Shown: positions 34,301 to 42,554, counted from the stretch's first letter. The stretch: DNA of 64,000 nucleotides from Verrucomicrobiota bacterium (GCA_029556615.1 JAKQDD010000176.1:1-64000), one strand, 5' to 3'. The notes: a model not told the origin generated them from the sequence alone. Translations and numbers: made by a program.

Positions 34301-37102
34301 GACACGCAGACGCAGGCCACGATGGATGTCGACGCCTGGCTGCGCGCGTGGGCGCTGGTGACGCTGTGCGGCGTGAGCGACAGCTACACATTCGGTAACG
34401 ACCACAATCTCATGCTGTATTGCCGGCCCGAGGACGACCGGTTCGTGCCGTTCCCGGTGGACATGGACTTTGCCTTTGTGCGGGGCGCGACGTCGTCGCT
34501 GGTGGGCGATCGCAACCTGAGCCGGATGATCAGCCTGCCGGGGAACCTGCGGGTCTTTTACGGGCACGTGCTGGATTTGATCGGGACCACGTTCAACAGC
34601 GGCTATCTGGGCTCCTGGGTATCGCACTACAACAGCTTCGTGCCGGAGCAGAGCTACTCGTTCCTGACGAGCTACGTGCAGCAGCGGGGAAACTACGCGA
34701 TGGCGACGATCCAGAGCCAGGGGGGGCAGGCGCCCTTCGCCCTGGCCGGGTCGACCCCGATCACGACGGCCAACAACCTCGTCGTTCTCTCCGGCACGGC
34801 GCCGGTGACGCTCCGCTCCCTGCGAATCAACGGCGTGGATTGGCCCCTCACGTGGTCCTCGATCAACCAGTGGACGGCCAGGGTGCCGGTTGACGAGCCG
34901 ACGACGGTGCTGGCGCTGGAAGGCGTTGACTGGCGGGGCCAGCCTCTCCCCGGGGCGGCGGCGAGTGTGCCGGTCCAATACACGGGACCGGCGGTTGTCC
35001 CGGAGGGCCGCGTCGTTTTCAACGAGATCATGTACCGGCCTGCTGCCGCCGACGCCTCCTACGTCGAGCTGTACAACGCATCCCCGAATGTCGCCTTTGA
35101 TCTCTCGGGGTGGCGGATCGACGGTTTGGACTTCGTGTTCCCCGCGGGGAGCGTGCTGGCTGGCGGCCAGTACCTGGTGTTGGCGGCCGACGGCGGCGGG
35201 TTTGCGGATGCCTATCCTTCGAGCACGCCGATTCCCGCCGCGGTGTTTTCCGGCAACCTGAATGACGACGGGGAGACGCTGACGCTGCTCAAGCCCGCGG
35301 CGGGGGGCGGCGAGACCCTCATCGATCAGGTGCGCTACGAGAGCGGCGATCCTTGGCCGGCGGCCGCGAATGGGGGCGGGGCGTCGCTTCAGCTTATCGA
35401 TCCGGCGCGGGACAACCGGGTTCCGGCGAACTGGGCCGCGGTCGAGTCCACGGGCACGCCGGTGCCGCGGTGGGTCCATGTTGTCGCCCCCGGCACAGCG
35501 AGTAGTTCGAGTTTGTACCTGTATCTCGGGTCGGCGGGCGATTTGTATCTGGATGACGTCTGGCTGGTGGCGGGCAGTGTGGCTGAAGCGGGGCCGAACC
35601 TGCTGGCGAATGGCGGTTTCGAATCGCCATTGGCGCTTCCCTGGGTTGTGGGCTCGAACCACGCCGGGTCGGGGCTCAGCACGGACGTTGTCCGCTCGGG
35701 CGCGTCGAGTTTGCACCTCGTGGCGTCCGTGGGTGGAACGACGCGGGCGAGTTCCATCAGCCAGGACGTCACGCCCGCGCTGGTCCAGGGGCAACCGTAC
35801 ACCTTGAGTTTCTGGTATCGCGAGAGCACGAACGGCGGCCCCTTCACCGCCCGGCTCTCGCTGCACGGTATCACTGTGACGGTAGATCCCGCGCCCAGCC
35901 AGCAGGTGACCTTCACGCCGGGCGCCGCCAACTCCGTTCTGACCCCTTCGCCGGCGTTCCCGACGCTATGGCTGAACGAGATCGTCCCGGCGGCATGGGA
36001 TGGGATGATTGACAACAGGGGCGAGCCGGAACCGTGGGTCGAGCTCTACAATCCCGGGCCGGCGTCCGTGTCGGGAGAGGGCCTCGTGTTGGCGCGCTCG
36101 GCGGCGGATCCGTCGGCGTGGGGGTTCCCCGCCGACTGGAGTCTTGGCCCGGGCCAGTTCGCACTCGTGTGGCTGGATGGCGAGCCGGACGAATCCTCGG
36201 GAACCGAGCTGCATGCGGGCTTCCGTCCGGACCCGGCTCCGGGCCGGCTCCTGCTGATGCGATCGGGAGGGCAGGGGCGTGAGGTTCTTGACTACGCGGA
36301 CTACGGCGTCACGCCGGGCGGCCAGTCCTGGGGGAGCCAGGTCGACGGCGATCCGTTTGTGCGGAGTCTGTTGGAGCGGGTGACGCCTCGGGCCTCGAAC
36401 GCGAATACCGGACCGCCGGCGCTCGTGGTCATCAATGAATGGATGGCGGCCAATACCGGCGCGAGCGGGATCGCCGATCCCGCGGACCAGCGGTACCAGG
36501 ACTGGTTCGAGCTCTACAACGCCGACAGCCGGACGATCGATTTGACCGGCTGGCACGTGAGCGACACGGTGACGAATCAGTTCAAGTTCCGCATACCCGC
36601 CGGTTACCTGCTGCCGCCCGGCGGCCATCTTCTGGTCTGGGCCGACGAGGAGACGGATCAGAACGCGCCGGACCAGGCGGACTTGCACGTCAACTTCAAG
36701 TTGAGCCAGGAGGGGGAGGCGATTGTGCTAACGCGTCCGGATGGCACCATTGCGGACAGCGTCCAGTTTGGGCCGCAAACCGACGCGGTGAGCCAGGGCC
36801 GGTCGCCGGACGGGGCGGCCACGATCGAGTTCCTGGCGGCGCCGACCCCGCGGGGCCCGAACGCGGCCCCGCCCGCCTCGCCCCGGATTGTTGCGTTCGC
36901 TGTCGGGGACGATGGTGCCGTCATGCTGACAGTCGAGACCCAGCCCGGGCGTGCGTACCGGCTCGAGTTTGCCGAGGACGTCGCGTCGGGGTTCTGGCTC
37001 GAGGATCAACCCTCGCAGACGGCTGCGGGCGTGGTGATCGAATTCCGCACCTCGCCGGCGGCGTCGGGTCAGCGGTTCTATCGTGTGGTGCGGCTCCCGT
37101 GA
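31310..37102 (+). CDS. giant secreted lamin-tail-domain / CotH-kinase protein
   Basis: A 1930-residue exported protein with a signal sequence at about 30-52. It contains about six lamin-tail domains (LTD) near 55, 215, 340, 1236, 1553 and 1705, each with a VxNEVxYxP and WIELYNxxxxxVDLxGW core. A CotH-like kinase region spans about 770-1130, with YYDVGLRLKGSQRG, RVAFQPDDLY, and VPFPVDMDFAF as the likely acidic metal site. Beta-sandwich modules and the common FYRVV C-terminal module complete it. CotH proteins phosphorylate secreted proteins in spore formers; in this LTD context the target is unknown. Length and order are typical of Verrucomicrobia surface proteins. Confidence 0.85.
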   Translation: MVATQTRDPAEAVKGQGVGGPALREWAEVVRGLAMLGACLGLGMGLCLDGRADTALVFNEVHYHPASEEPVREWIEFYNQMAVDLDVSGWRLTGDVEFVFPEGTRIQGQSYIVVALDPPTIMASAGLSQVLGPFSGRLSNSGGTLTLLNPDGRRMDRVRFGTDVPWPVTPDGAGPTLAKKDRDWASEAPDHWSASEQIDGTPGRENFPSAGWTAPSVRFNELSGATNTAFWVELANFGATGVDLGDWVIRIAGSTNAEAVVPPGLVVAAGGFVARDAGGLGFLPVAGDRLFLLTPDRARVVDGVVVKGRLTGRHPDGAGTWLYPSEPTPGGSNRFLIRDEVVINEVLYRPSAAAAVSGEPVASQWIELYNRGDSVVDLGGWALEGGIAYRFAAGQRLGPGAYLVVAREAAVLRAQCPGIEIVGDWAGRLSHRSDEIVLVDGWGNPAAAVRYFDGGHWPGYADGGGSTLELRDLFADPMAAEAWAASDETGKSVWQTVSYRAVATFPSGTQPTQWNDFILGLLDAGECLVDDLEVVESPGATPVALVGNGDFEKGTTGWRLLGTHRNGRVIEDPAQPGNHVLHLVATGPQEHMHNHIETTLLNGRSVVNGREYQVSYRARWLAGNPRLNTRLYFNRLARTTVLSVPSSPGTPGARNSRFTDNLGPTFRGLEHQPVVPVAGVPVAVSVAIEDSRGVAASSVHWSVNGGAWNSKAMAADGQGVYRGTLPGATAGAIVQFYVEAVDAEGAVATSPAGGRASGALYVVKDAQADFSRGHNLRLILTPANRDLLHAFTNVMSNDELPATVIYDERRAYYDVGLRLKGSQRGRYSDTRVGFRVAFQPDDLYRGVHPVLMIDRSGAGDSTSNKQLEIVIKHLAVRSGGIAAIHADLGKVIAPRSAHSSSAIFAPRFEDEFIDTAFADGGDGSVYELELIYYPTTANAAGYKNPQPDGVLGVDLQDLGADAELYRYNFSLKNHRDADDYRPFQRLGRALSRDGAALDTQTQATMDVDAWLRAWALVTLCGVSDSYTFGNDHNLMLYCRPEDDRFVPFPVDMDFAFVRGATSSLVGDRNLSRMISLPGNLRVFYGHVLDLIGTTFNSGYLGSWVSHYNSFVPEQSYSFLTSYVQQRGNYAMATIQSQGGQAPFALAGSTPITTANNLVVLSGTAPVTLRSLRINGVDWPLTWSSINQWTARVPVDEPTTVLALEGVDWRGQPLPGAAASVPVQYTGPAVVPEGRVVFNEIMYRPAAADASYVELYNASPNVAFDLSGWRIDGLDFVFPAGSVLAGGQYLVLAADGGGFADAYPSSTPIPAAVFSGNLNDDGETLTLLKPAAGGGETLIDQVRYESGDPWPAAANGGGASLQLIDPARDNRVPANWAAVESTGTPVPRWVHVVAPGTASSSSLYLYLGSAGDLYLDDVWLVAGSVAEAGPNLLANGGFESPLALPWVVGSNHAGSGLSTDVVRSGASSLHLVASVGGTTRASSISQDVTPALVQGQPYTLSFWYRESTNGGPFTARLSLHGITVTVDPAPSQQVTFTPGAANSVLTPSPAFPTLWLNEIVPAAWDGMIDNRGEPEPWVELYNPGPASVSGEGLVLARSAADPSAWGFPADWSLGPGQFALVWLDGEPDESSGTELHAGFRPDPAPGRLLLMRSGGQGREVLDYADYGVTPGGQSWGSQVDGDPFVRSLLERVTPRASNANTGPPALVVINEWMAANTGASGIADPADQRYQDWFELYNADSRTIDLTGWHVSDTVTNQFKFRIPAGYLLPPGGHLLVWADEETDQNAPDQADLHVNFKLSQEGEAIVLTRPDGTIADSVQFGPQTDAVSQGRSPDGAATIEFLAAPTPRGPNAAPPASPRIVAFAVGDDGAVMLTVETQPGRAYRLEFAEDVASGFWLEDQPSQTAAGVVIEFRTSPAASGQRFYRVVRLP

Positions 37103-37122
37103 GGGACTGGAATCCAAGCCCG

Positions 37123-37746
37123 ATGACTGATCCTCAATGGCTCGATTGGTGCCGGCGGTTGCAGGCGATCGCGCAGAACGGACTGTGCTTCGCCCGCGAT
37201 CCTCATGACGTCGAGCGTTACACGGCGATCCGCGAAATCGCCGCCGGGATGCTGTCGCGTGGCTCCGGTCTGGACGTGGCCCTTGTGCGCGGTGTGCTCG
37301 AGAAGGAGACCGGGTATGCCACGCCCAAAGTGGATGTGCGAGGCGTGGTGTTTCGCGGCGATCAACTGCTGCTGGTGCGGGAGCGGGCGGAGGGCCGGTG
37401 GACGCTGCCAGGGGGGTGGGCGGATCCCTGCGAGTCGCCCGCCGAGAGCGTCGAGCGGGAGATCCGGGAGGAGTCGGGCTTTGTCACCCGGGCCTCGCAG
37501 ATCCTGGCGGTGCTCGACCGGAGCAAGCATCCTCATGAACCGCCATTTGCCTTCCATGTCTACAAGATCTTCATGCGGTGTTTCATCATTGGCGGCAGCG
37601 AGTGTCTCAGTCAGGAGACGGATGCCGTGGGGTTCTTCGGAGAAGCGAACCTGCCGGAACTGTCGATCAGCCGGGTGACGCCCCAGCAGATCCGACGCCT
37701 GTTCGAGCACCACCGGAATCCGGCGTTGCCCGCCGATTTCGACTGA
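37123..37746 (+). CDS. NUDIX hydrolase (ADP-ribose/nucleotide-sugar type)
   Basis: A 207-residue protein. The NUDIX box is perfect: G-x5-E-x7-REIREESGF within GWADPCESPAESVEREIREE. An N-terminal helical segment (about 1-65) is of the kind found in NUDIX enzymes with an N-terminal extension that act on nucleoside-diphosphate sugars. The start at 37123 follows the CotH gene by 20 bp, so read-through transcription is likely. It cleaves a pyrophosphate bond with Mg and probably cleans up or recycles nucleotide sugars. The precise substrate cannot be read. Confidence 0.88.
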   Translation: MTDPQWLDWCRRLQAIAQNGLCFARDPHDVERYTAIREIAAGMLSRGSGLDVALVRGVLEKETGYATPKVDVRGVVFRGDQLLLVRERAEGRWTLPGGWADPCESPAESVEREIREESGFVTRASQILAVLDRSKHPHEPPFAFHVYKIFMRCFIIGGSECLSQETDAVGFFGEANLPELSISRVTPQQIRRLFEHHRNPALPADFD

Positions 37747-38070
37747 GGAAGAACCCCGCACCGATTCGGGACGGATCGCCGATTGAGACACCGGTGTGGC
37801 CGGCTTGGCTTTCCTTCCCCAATCTGTGCTCCGTCCTGAATCGGTGAGGGGTCTCTTGAGACCGGTGACCGAGTGGATGGACCTCCTTGCTGGGGTTCCC
37901 ACCGATCGGCACCGATCAACGCAGAGGAGACGGGGAAAGGGGAGGGGGCAGGCTCGGCGGTGGCGCGGGGCGGCAGAGCAACCGCCGAGGCACGAAGAGC
38001 ACGCCGAGCCCGCAGAGAACGAGGCAAACCAGACTTCCATCTCCCCTCCAACCCGTGATAGCGTCCAGCC
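37747..38070. other. intergenic region with family-3 repeat
   Basis: After the NUDIX stop comes a full family-3 hairpin (37758-37847). The remaining 220 bp include CACCGATCGGCACCGATC, an imperfect tandem, and purine-rich sequence (GCACGAAGAGCACGCCGAG). No coding signal is seen. The HicBA promoter should lie in the last 100 bp but no convincing hexamers stand out. Confidence 0.45.
37758..37847 (-). repeat. repeat family 3, full copy (hairpin)
   Basis: GCACCGATTCGGGACGGATC at the left pairs imperfectly with CTCCGTCCTGAATCGGTG at the right. The block is the inverse of 31156-31248. Both full copies begin 10-25 bp after the stop codon of a plus-strand gene. Confidence 0.7.
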
Positions 38071-38283
38071 GTGAGCGAGATCATCTTCGAGATCCTTGAG
38101 GACGAGAGCGAAGGCGGCTTCGTGGCCCGGGCCCTCGGCCACTCCATCGTGACCCAAGCGGATACGTGGGAGGAACTGCGGGCCAACGTTCGGGATGCTG
38201 TCCGGTGCCATTTTGACGAAGGCCAGGCGCCGCGCGTGATTCGGCTTCACCGGGTATTCGACGAAGTGCTGGCGCTGGCATGA
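38071..38283 (+). CDS. hicB: HicB-family antitoxin (short form)
   Basis: A 70-residue protein starting at GTG 38071. The pattern IIFEILEDESEGGFVARALG, then HSIVTQADTWEELRANVRDA, is the degenerate RNase-H-like fold of short HicB antitoxins; the DNA-binding C-terminal domain of long HicB is absent. It should bind and block HicA. Its stop overlaps the hicA start by 4 bp (ATGA), the usual translational coupling. Because the toxin gene is broken, this antitoxin may be an orphan. Confidence 0.75.
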   Translation: MSEIIFEILEDESEGGFVARALGHSIVTQADTWEELRANVRDAVRCHFDEGQAPRVIRLHRVFDEVLALA

Positions 38284-38561
38284 AGCTTCCCCGCGACGTC
38301 GCCGCGGCCGACCTCGAGAAGGCCCTGCGGCGGGCCTTCGGATACGAGTTCACTCGACAGAGCGGTTCACACCGCCGGCTTACCACGCAGACCGGCGGCG
38401 AGCATCACCTGACCATTCCCGTACATGATCCTGTCCCCCTATCGCTCCCGCCGCGGTCAGCGCCCGCGGCTAGAGATTGTGCCCGCGGTGAGGGCGGGAC
38501 GGCGGCGGTCACGGTTGCAGCAGCAGGCTCGAGGGGGCGAAGGCGCGGAGGGGCAGAGTGA
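38280..38561 (+). pseudogene. hicA: truncated HicA-type mRNA interferase toxin
   Basis: The first 50 codons are HicA: MKLPRDVAAADLEKALRR, a double-stranded-RNA-binding fold with the catalytic His in TRQSGSHRRLTT and then GGEHHLTIPVHDP. At 38430 the sequence switches to the dispersed repeat CCTGTCCCCCTATC, and the remaining 40 codons are Pro/Arg/Ala-rich and unlike HicA. The normal C-terminal helix (roughly LKxGTLxxILxxxxxxxEEF) is missing. The frame runs into the end of the minus-strand hydrolase gene. The toxin is probably inactive. Confidence 0.7.
38430..38470 (+). repeat. repeat junction that breaks hicA
   Basis: CCTGTCCCCCTATC (38430-38443) matches 127-160 and 25344-25357. It is followed by the 24-bp block 38447-38470 (CCCGCCGCGGTCAGCGCCCG plus CGGC), whose exact reverse complement is found at 29952-29975. 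Two dispersed repeats thus abut exactly at the breakpoint of the toxin gene. Confidence 0.6.
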
Positions 38562-41211
38562 ACCGGCCTTGCCGGACGGCGATGGTTTTTCCGGAGGGCA
38601 AACCCCGGAGGTCCACCGGCTGGATCGTGGCCACGTCGAGACCGCGGGGCAGCCGCACTTCGCAGTCGCCGGTGTAGCCGGCGTGTTCCCACAATCGCAG
38701 CAAGGTGCCCTTGCCGCGGGCGTTGGGGCCAAAGGCGGTCACACGGACGCCGCGCCGGGAGAGTTCGAGGCCGGTCTGGGCAGGGGGCAGAGTGCCGGCC
38801 GGGCCATCCGCGACCGCCGCCACGAGGGGGGACCGGGCTTCGTCGGAGGGGGTGATGAGGTTCTGTTCGGCGTTATCGCCGTCGACCGACCAGAGACGGA
38901 CGCGCGAGGTCCAGGTGCCGGCGTTCCAGAGACGGAAGTTGGTGGTCCATTGATTGTTGAACACGTTGAGGTAGACGCGTCCCGGGCGGGGTTTCCACGT
39001 GGCGCTGTATTGCCATCCGCCCGGTTGGCCGAGGCTGACGAGGGGCGAATCAAGCGGGCAGAGGCCGACGCCGCGCCCGTCGTCGCCGGTGACGGTCAGT
39101 CCGCCGTTGAGCGCGAGTTGATCGAAGTTGCAGCCCTCGATGATGTCGGCGGCGGGATCGACGATGGATCCGAGGCGGGCGAGGCGGAATTGGGGATTGT
39201 GCACGGCGAGGGGGAGGGAGAGCCAGCCGGCCTCGGGCCAGGGATCGAACGGTTTATGGTGGACGGTGAGTTCGACGTCGAGGCAGGGCAGGTCGCGGTA
39301 GAGGACGAACCGGGTCGTGACACTGTGAGCCAGGTCCGGGCGGGCGGCGGCGTTCAGGGTTGCGGTGGTGGCGACGGCATCCTGTCGGATCCGTAGGGTG
39401 AAGTGGGATGGAGAGGCGGCGGCGTAGGGGACCTCGCTTGCCGGGGGGAGGCTGGGCTTGCCCAGCTCATTGGTGGCCCAATCGGCGTTGATCTTGACGT
39501 AAGCCTTGACGAAGGCTTGGACCTGGTCGCGGTCAAACCGCTCGTACAGGTACTGCCCGAAGCCCTGAGGAGCCCGGGGATCGATCAGCTCGCGGCCGGT
39601 CCGTTTGTCCGTGAGGGAGATGAGGATACCGCGGGCGGGATCGACGACGGCTTTGAAGAACGGGCTTTCGAGGATGGGGCTGTCGGTGTCGGCGGTGGCT
39701 GTCGGTGTCGGCGGTGGTGCGGCGACGAATTCAAACGTGCGGTAGCCCATGGCGGGAATGTCTCGAGCCAGGAAGAGGAGGAGGCCGTCGGCGGTCTGGC
39801 TCGGGACGGTTTCGCCGCCATCGCACGGTTTGAGGCCTGGGGGTGTGGTGACGGCGAGGTCGAGGCGCACCAGGCCGCTGCGTTTCCACGGCAGGGGATT
39901 GAAGACGACGATCCGCCGGCCGGGCACGGCGACGGCGCCGGCCAGGGCCTGCATCCGGTCCGCCAGGATGGGGGTGAGGAGGCGTTGCGCCTGTTCGATG
40001 TAGCCGGTGTGCTCGTCCCAGGAGGACTCGATGCGGGCGAACTTGCCGGCCGCTCGATCCGCCTTCCAGGCGTCGCCGAACGGCAGGGTGTACTTTCCGT
40101 AGATCCACCAGAAAGCGCCGCCCCAGGTGTGCTCGCCGTAGAGGAGGCTTTGCTCGAAGGCCTCCGCCAGGGGGGCGGTGACGTCAGCGCCGGGAACGTT
40201 CCAGGCGGTGAGATGGGTGGCGAGGCTCTCAGTGGCCACGAGGGCGGGGCGTAGGTTCCGGGCGATGCTCGCGCCGCGCGGATCCGCCATGGGACCGTGA
40301 ATCCAGGTGTCGGGCATATCACCGCGGACAACGGGCAGGTCGGGTTTCCCGGCGAGGATGGCGTCGGCGAAATCGGAGAGGCGGCCGATGCGGATCGTGA
40401 CGCCGGGCAGCTGTGTTGCGGCGTTGGCGAGCAGTTGTTTGACCTCGTTGGGCTTGGGGGGGCCGTGGTTATCGCCGGTGTGGATGAGCGCGAGCCAGGT
40501 TGAGTGCGGCCAATCCTGGGGCGGGACGAGGCCGGTGCCGTAGCTTTCGGCAGTGTACATGGTCAGCAGGCGGGATCCGTCGGGTCCTTCCCACCAGAAG
40601 AGCCGCGGCACGTGGGGGGACCGGCTGGCGGCGTTGCAGCCGAGGTGGAGGAAATCGACGCCGGCATGCCGCAGGAGTGTCGGGAGGATCCAGGAATGGC
40701 TGGGGACGTCGGTCATCTTGGCGTCACGCGGGAGGGGACGGCCGGTGGCCTTCGAGAGATCGGACGAGAAATCGAGGCCGCGGACCAGGTCCTCGGGTTC
40801 GAGCAATTCGGTATGGGTGGTGAAGGGGAGGGCATGGACGGCGAAGCGGCCCTGGGCGAGCGCGTCGAGGATGCGCTGTCGGCGTTCCGGGGTCTGGCCG
40901 GGCCAGGCCTCGGCGATCTGGGTGAGCGGCCACCCGGGGAGGGTCCAGACGAACTGTTGATCGGGCGGGAGTGTCCGGTTGGCGTCCACGACGTCGAGCG
41001 CCTGATCGATCATCGCGGTGCGGTAGCGTGCGACGACGTTGCTGGCCATGTCAGTGTAGCCGATGTCGAAGTGCGTCTTGAAGACGACCACGACCTCCCG
41101 GACACGGGGCGGGGCGGGCGGGGGGTCGCTGACGGCGGCCGTCACGCTCGCGATGCCGAGGAGTCCCCCGGCGAGCAGTCGATTCCAGCGGGTGATTCTC
41201 GGGGTCTGCAT
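38509..41211 (-). CDS. exported DUF5054 / GH38-like glycoside hydrolase
   Basis: A 900-residue protein with a signal peptide (LLAGGLLGIASVTAAVS). VVVVFKTHFDIGYTD opens the domain, with the HxD zinc motif of GH38 alpha-mannosidases. Further GH38-like features are RFAVHALPFTTHTELLEPED, DVPSHSWILPTLLRHAGV and the region around FEQSLLYGEHTWGG. The C-terminal half is beta-rich with FFKAVVDPARGILISL, typical of GH38 C-terminal domains. It probably removes alpha-linked sugars from glycans. DUF5054 is the family name I recall; the substrate is inferred. A family-1 element lies 48 bp upstream of its start. Confidence 0.75.
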   Translation of the reverse strand: MQTPRITRWNRLLAGGLLGIASVTAAVSDPPPAPPRVREVVVVFKTHFDIGYTDMASNVVARYRTAMIDQALDVVDANRTLPPDQQFVWTLPGWPLTQIAEAWPGQTPERRQRILDALAQGRFAVHALPFTTHTELLEPEDLVRGLDFSSDLSKATGRPLPRDAKMTDVPSHSWILPTLLRHAGVDFLHLGCNAASRSPHVPRLFWWEGPDGSRLLTMYTAESYGTGLVPPQDWPHSTWLALIHTGDNHGPPKPNEVKQLLANAATQLPGVTIRIGRLSDFADAILAGKPDLPVVRGDMPDTWIHGPMADPRGASIARNLRPALVATESLATHLTAWNVPGADVTAPLAEAFEQSLLYGEHTWGGAFWWIYGKYTLPFGDAWKADRAAGKFARIESSWDEHTGYIEQAQRLLTPILADRMQALAGAVAVPGRRIVVFNPLPWKRSGLVRLDLAVTTPPGLKPCDGGETVPSQTADGLLLFLARDIPAMGYRTFEFVAAPPPTPTATADTDSPILESPFFKAVVDPARGILISLTDKRTGRELIDPRAPQGFGQYLYERFDRDQVQAFVKAYVKINADWATNELGKPSLPPASEVPYAAASPSHFTLRIRQDAVATTATLNAAARPDLAHSVTTRFVLYRDLPCLDVELTVHHKPFDPWPEAGWLSLPLAVHNPQFRLARLGSIVDPAADIIEGCNFDQLALNGGLTVTGDDGRGVGLCPLDSPLVSLGQPGGWQYSATWKPRPGRVYLNVFNNQWTTNFRLWNAGTWTSRVRLWSVDGDNAEQNLITPSDEARSPLVAAVADGPAGTLPPAQTGLELSRRGVRVTAFGPNARGKGTLLRLWEHAGYTGDCEVRLPRGLDVATIQPVDLRGLPSGKTIAVRQGRFTLPLRAFAPSSLLLQP

Positions 41212-41258
41212 AGGTGTTCGCGGGACCTCGGAGGATTGCGGCAGGTCACTTGCCGGCG

Positions 41259-41441
41259 CTAGAGTCCTCGACTTGTGGAATGTGTGGTCAACAGGTCAAG
41301 TTTGGTCCCTGACGCTCCAAACCCGCCCCCCCCTGCCTTCGAGGACTCTACATTAGCGAGGCGCGGAAGAGAGGGTCCGGAAAGGCAGGCAGGTTTCATG
41401 GGATCGCGGACTTCGTTAGGTCTGAGGCGGCGCCTCGCTAG
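41259..41441 (-). repeat. two-hairpin CTAG element (family 1), full copy, inverted
   Basis: A 183-bp copy with CTAG at both ends, in the opposite orientation to those at 17659-26043. Its right edge (plus strand) lies inside the last codons of the GH16 gene, which terminates at a TAA within the element. Loop subtype with CGGACTTCGTTAGG. Confidence 0.88.
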
Positions 41442-42276
41442 GACGTTGGTAGACGCGGACATAATCGATGGTCAACCGCTGGGGGAAGATGGTGTCGTCG
41501 ACCCCCTGCTGGCCGCCCCAGGCCCCGCCGATGGCGAGGTTGAGGATCAGATACTGCGGCGCGCCAAAGGGCCAGGAGTCGACGCCGGTGCCGTCGTTGG
41601 CCAGGGTGAAGTACCGGGTGTCATCGACGAAGAAGTCGAGCTTCTGCGGGGTCCACTCGAGGGCGTAGACATGGAATGTCTTTTCCGCATTGGGGAGGCG
41701 GAGTTGGGAACCGCGGCCGTTGCCGCGGGCGTGGTTGTGGCCGCGGGTATGGACATTGGCGTGGACGACGCCGGGGGCGTGTCCGACGTACTCGAGGATG
41801 TCGATTTCGCCGCAGGCGGGCCAGCCGACCTGTGCGATGTTGGTGCCGAGGGTCCAGATGGCGGGCCATGTGCCCCGGCCCGACGGCATTTGGGCGCGGA
41901 CTTCGATCCGGCCGTACGTCCAGGAGGCGCGTCCGCGGGTGGTCACGCTGGCGGACGTGTGGTCGGCGAACTCGCGTCGCTGCTGCCAGCGGCGCTCGGG
42001 GGCGTTCGCCTGGTATCGCGGATTGGGGAAGCGCTCCTTGCGGGCTTCGATGACGAGGTGACCGTTCTCGACCCGGGCGTTTTCGATGCGGTTCGTGGTA
42101 TAATACTGGAGCTCCTGGTTTCGAACGAAACCCTCCTCGTAGGACCACTTGGCGGGATCGGGCAGGCCGTCGCGGTCGAATTCATCGGACCAGACGAGCT
42201 GCCAGTCGGCGGCCGCTGCGCGGAGGGCGAGAAGCGCGAGAGGGGCCAGGATTGCCACACGCGAGAGTGCCTTCAT
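41416..42276 (-). CDS. exported GH16 family beta-glucanase
   Basis: A 286-residue protein with a signal peptide (MKALSRVAILAPLALLALRAAA). The GH16 catalytic motif is intact: GEIDILEYVG (ExDxxE: nucleophile, assisting Asp, acid/base). WQLVWSDEFDRDGLPDPAKW, TYGRIEVRAQMPSG and LNLAIGGAWGG support a laminarinase-type (beta-1,3-glucanase) fold of usual length. After the last fold strand (IDYVRVYQR) the final residues PSEAPPQT and the TAA stop come from the adjoining family-1 repeat. It fits the extracellular polysaccharide-degradation theme. Confidence 0.92.
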   Translation of the reverse strand: MKALSRVAILAPLALLALRAAAADWQLVWSDEFDRDGLPDPAKWSYEEGFVRNQELQYYTTNRIENARVENGHLVIEARKERFPNPRYQANAPERRWQQRREFADHTSASVTTRGRASWTYGRIEVRAQMPSGRGTWPAIWTLGTNIAQVGWPACGEIDILEYVGHAPGVVHANVHTRGHNHARGNGRGSQLRLPNAEKTFHVYALEWTPQKLDFFVDDTRYFTLANDGTGVDSWPFGAPQYLILNLAIGGAWGGQQGVDDTIFPQRLTIDYVRVYQRPSEAPPQT

Positions 42277-42309
42277 GACGCCATCGCAACGCGGGGCGTG
42301 GGCGCTGTC

Positions 42310-42540
42310 AAGCTCTCACCCGCCCGGATCCTCGCCTCCCGCGTGCGGCGCGAACGCACGCCATCGGTGCCTGGTGGGTTTTTGCCTTGAAGGCGCGTGG
42401 GGTGTCGGCTCCGGGGAGGCCCGCCCTGGGGGCGGGCGGGCTTCCCAATCCGCGAAAACCCCGGACTGGGCGGCTCAAGGCGTCTGGTTCAGTCCAGGAG
42501 GTTGAGCCGCAAGGGACGCTTACGCGCGGCGCGGATTGGG
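42310..42540 (-). repeat. repeat family 2, full copy
   Basis: A block of about 230 bp that is the inverse of 7916-8122, with the same anchors (CCGGATCCTCGCC, GCGTGGGGTGTCGGCTCCGG, GCCGCAAGGGACGCTTACGC). Both full copies lie in divergent intergenic regions upstream of genes for large unusual proteins. Confidence 0.75.
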
Positions 42541-42554
42541 GGACAGGATGAAGG

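Noticed and set aside
33413-35866. 817-codon minus-strand frame
   Set aside because: Lies wholly within the LTD/CotH gene in antisense; Arg/His-rich composition typical of an antisense frame in high-GC DNA.
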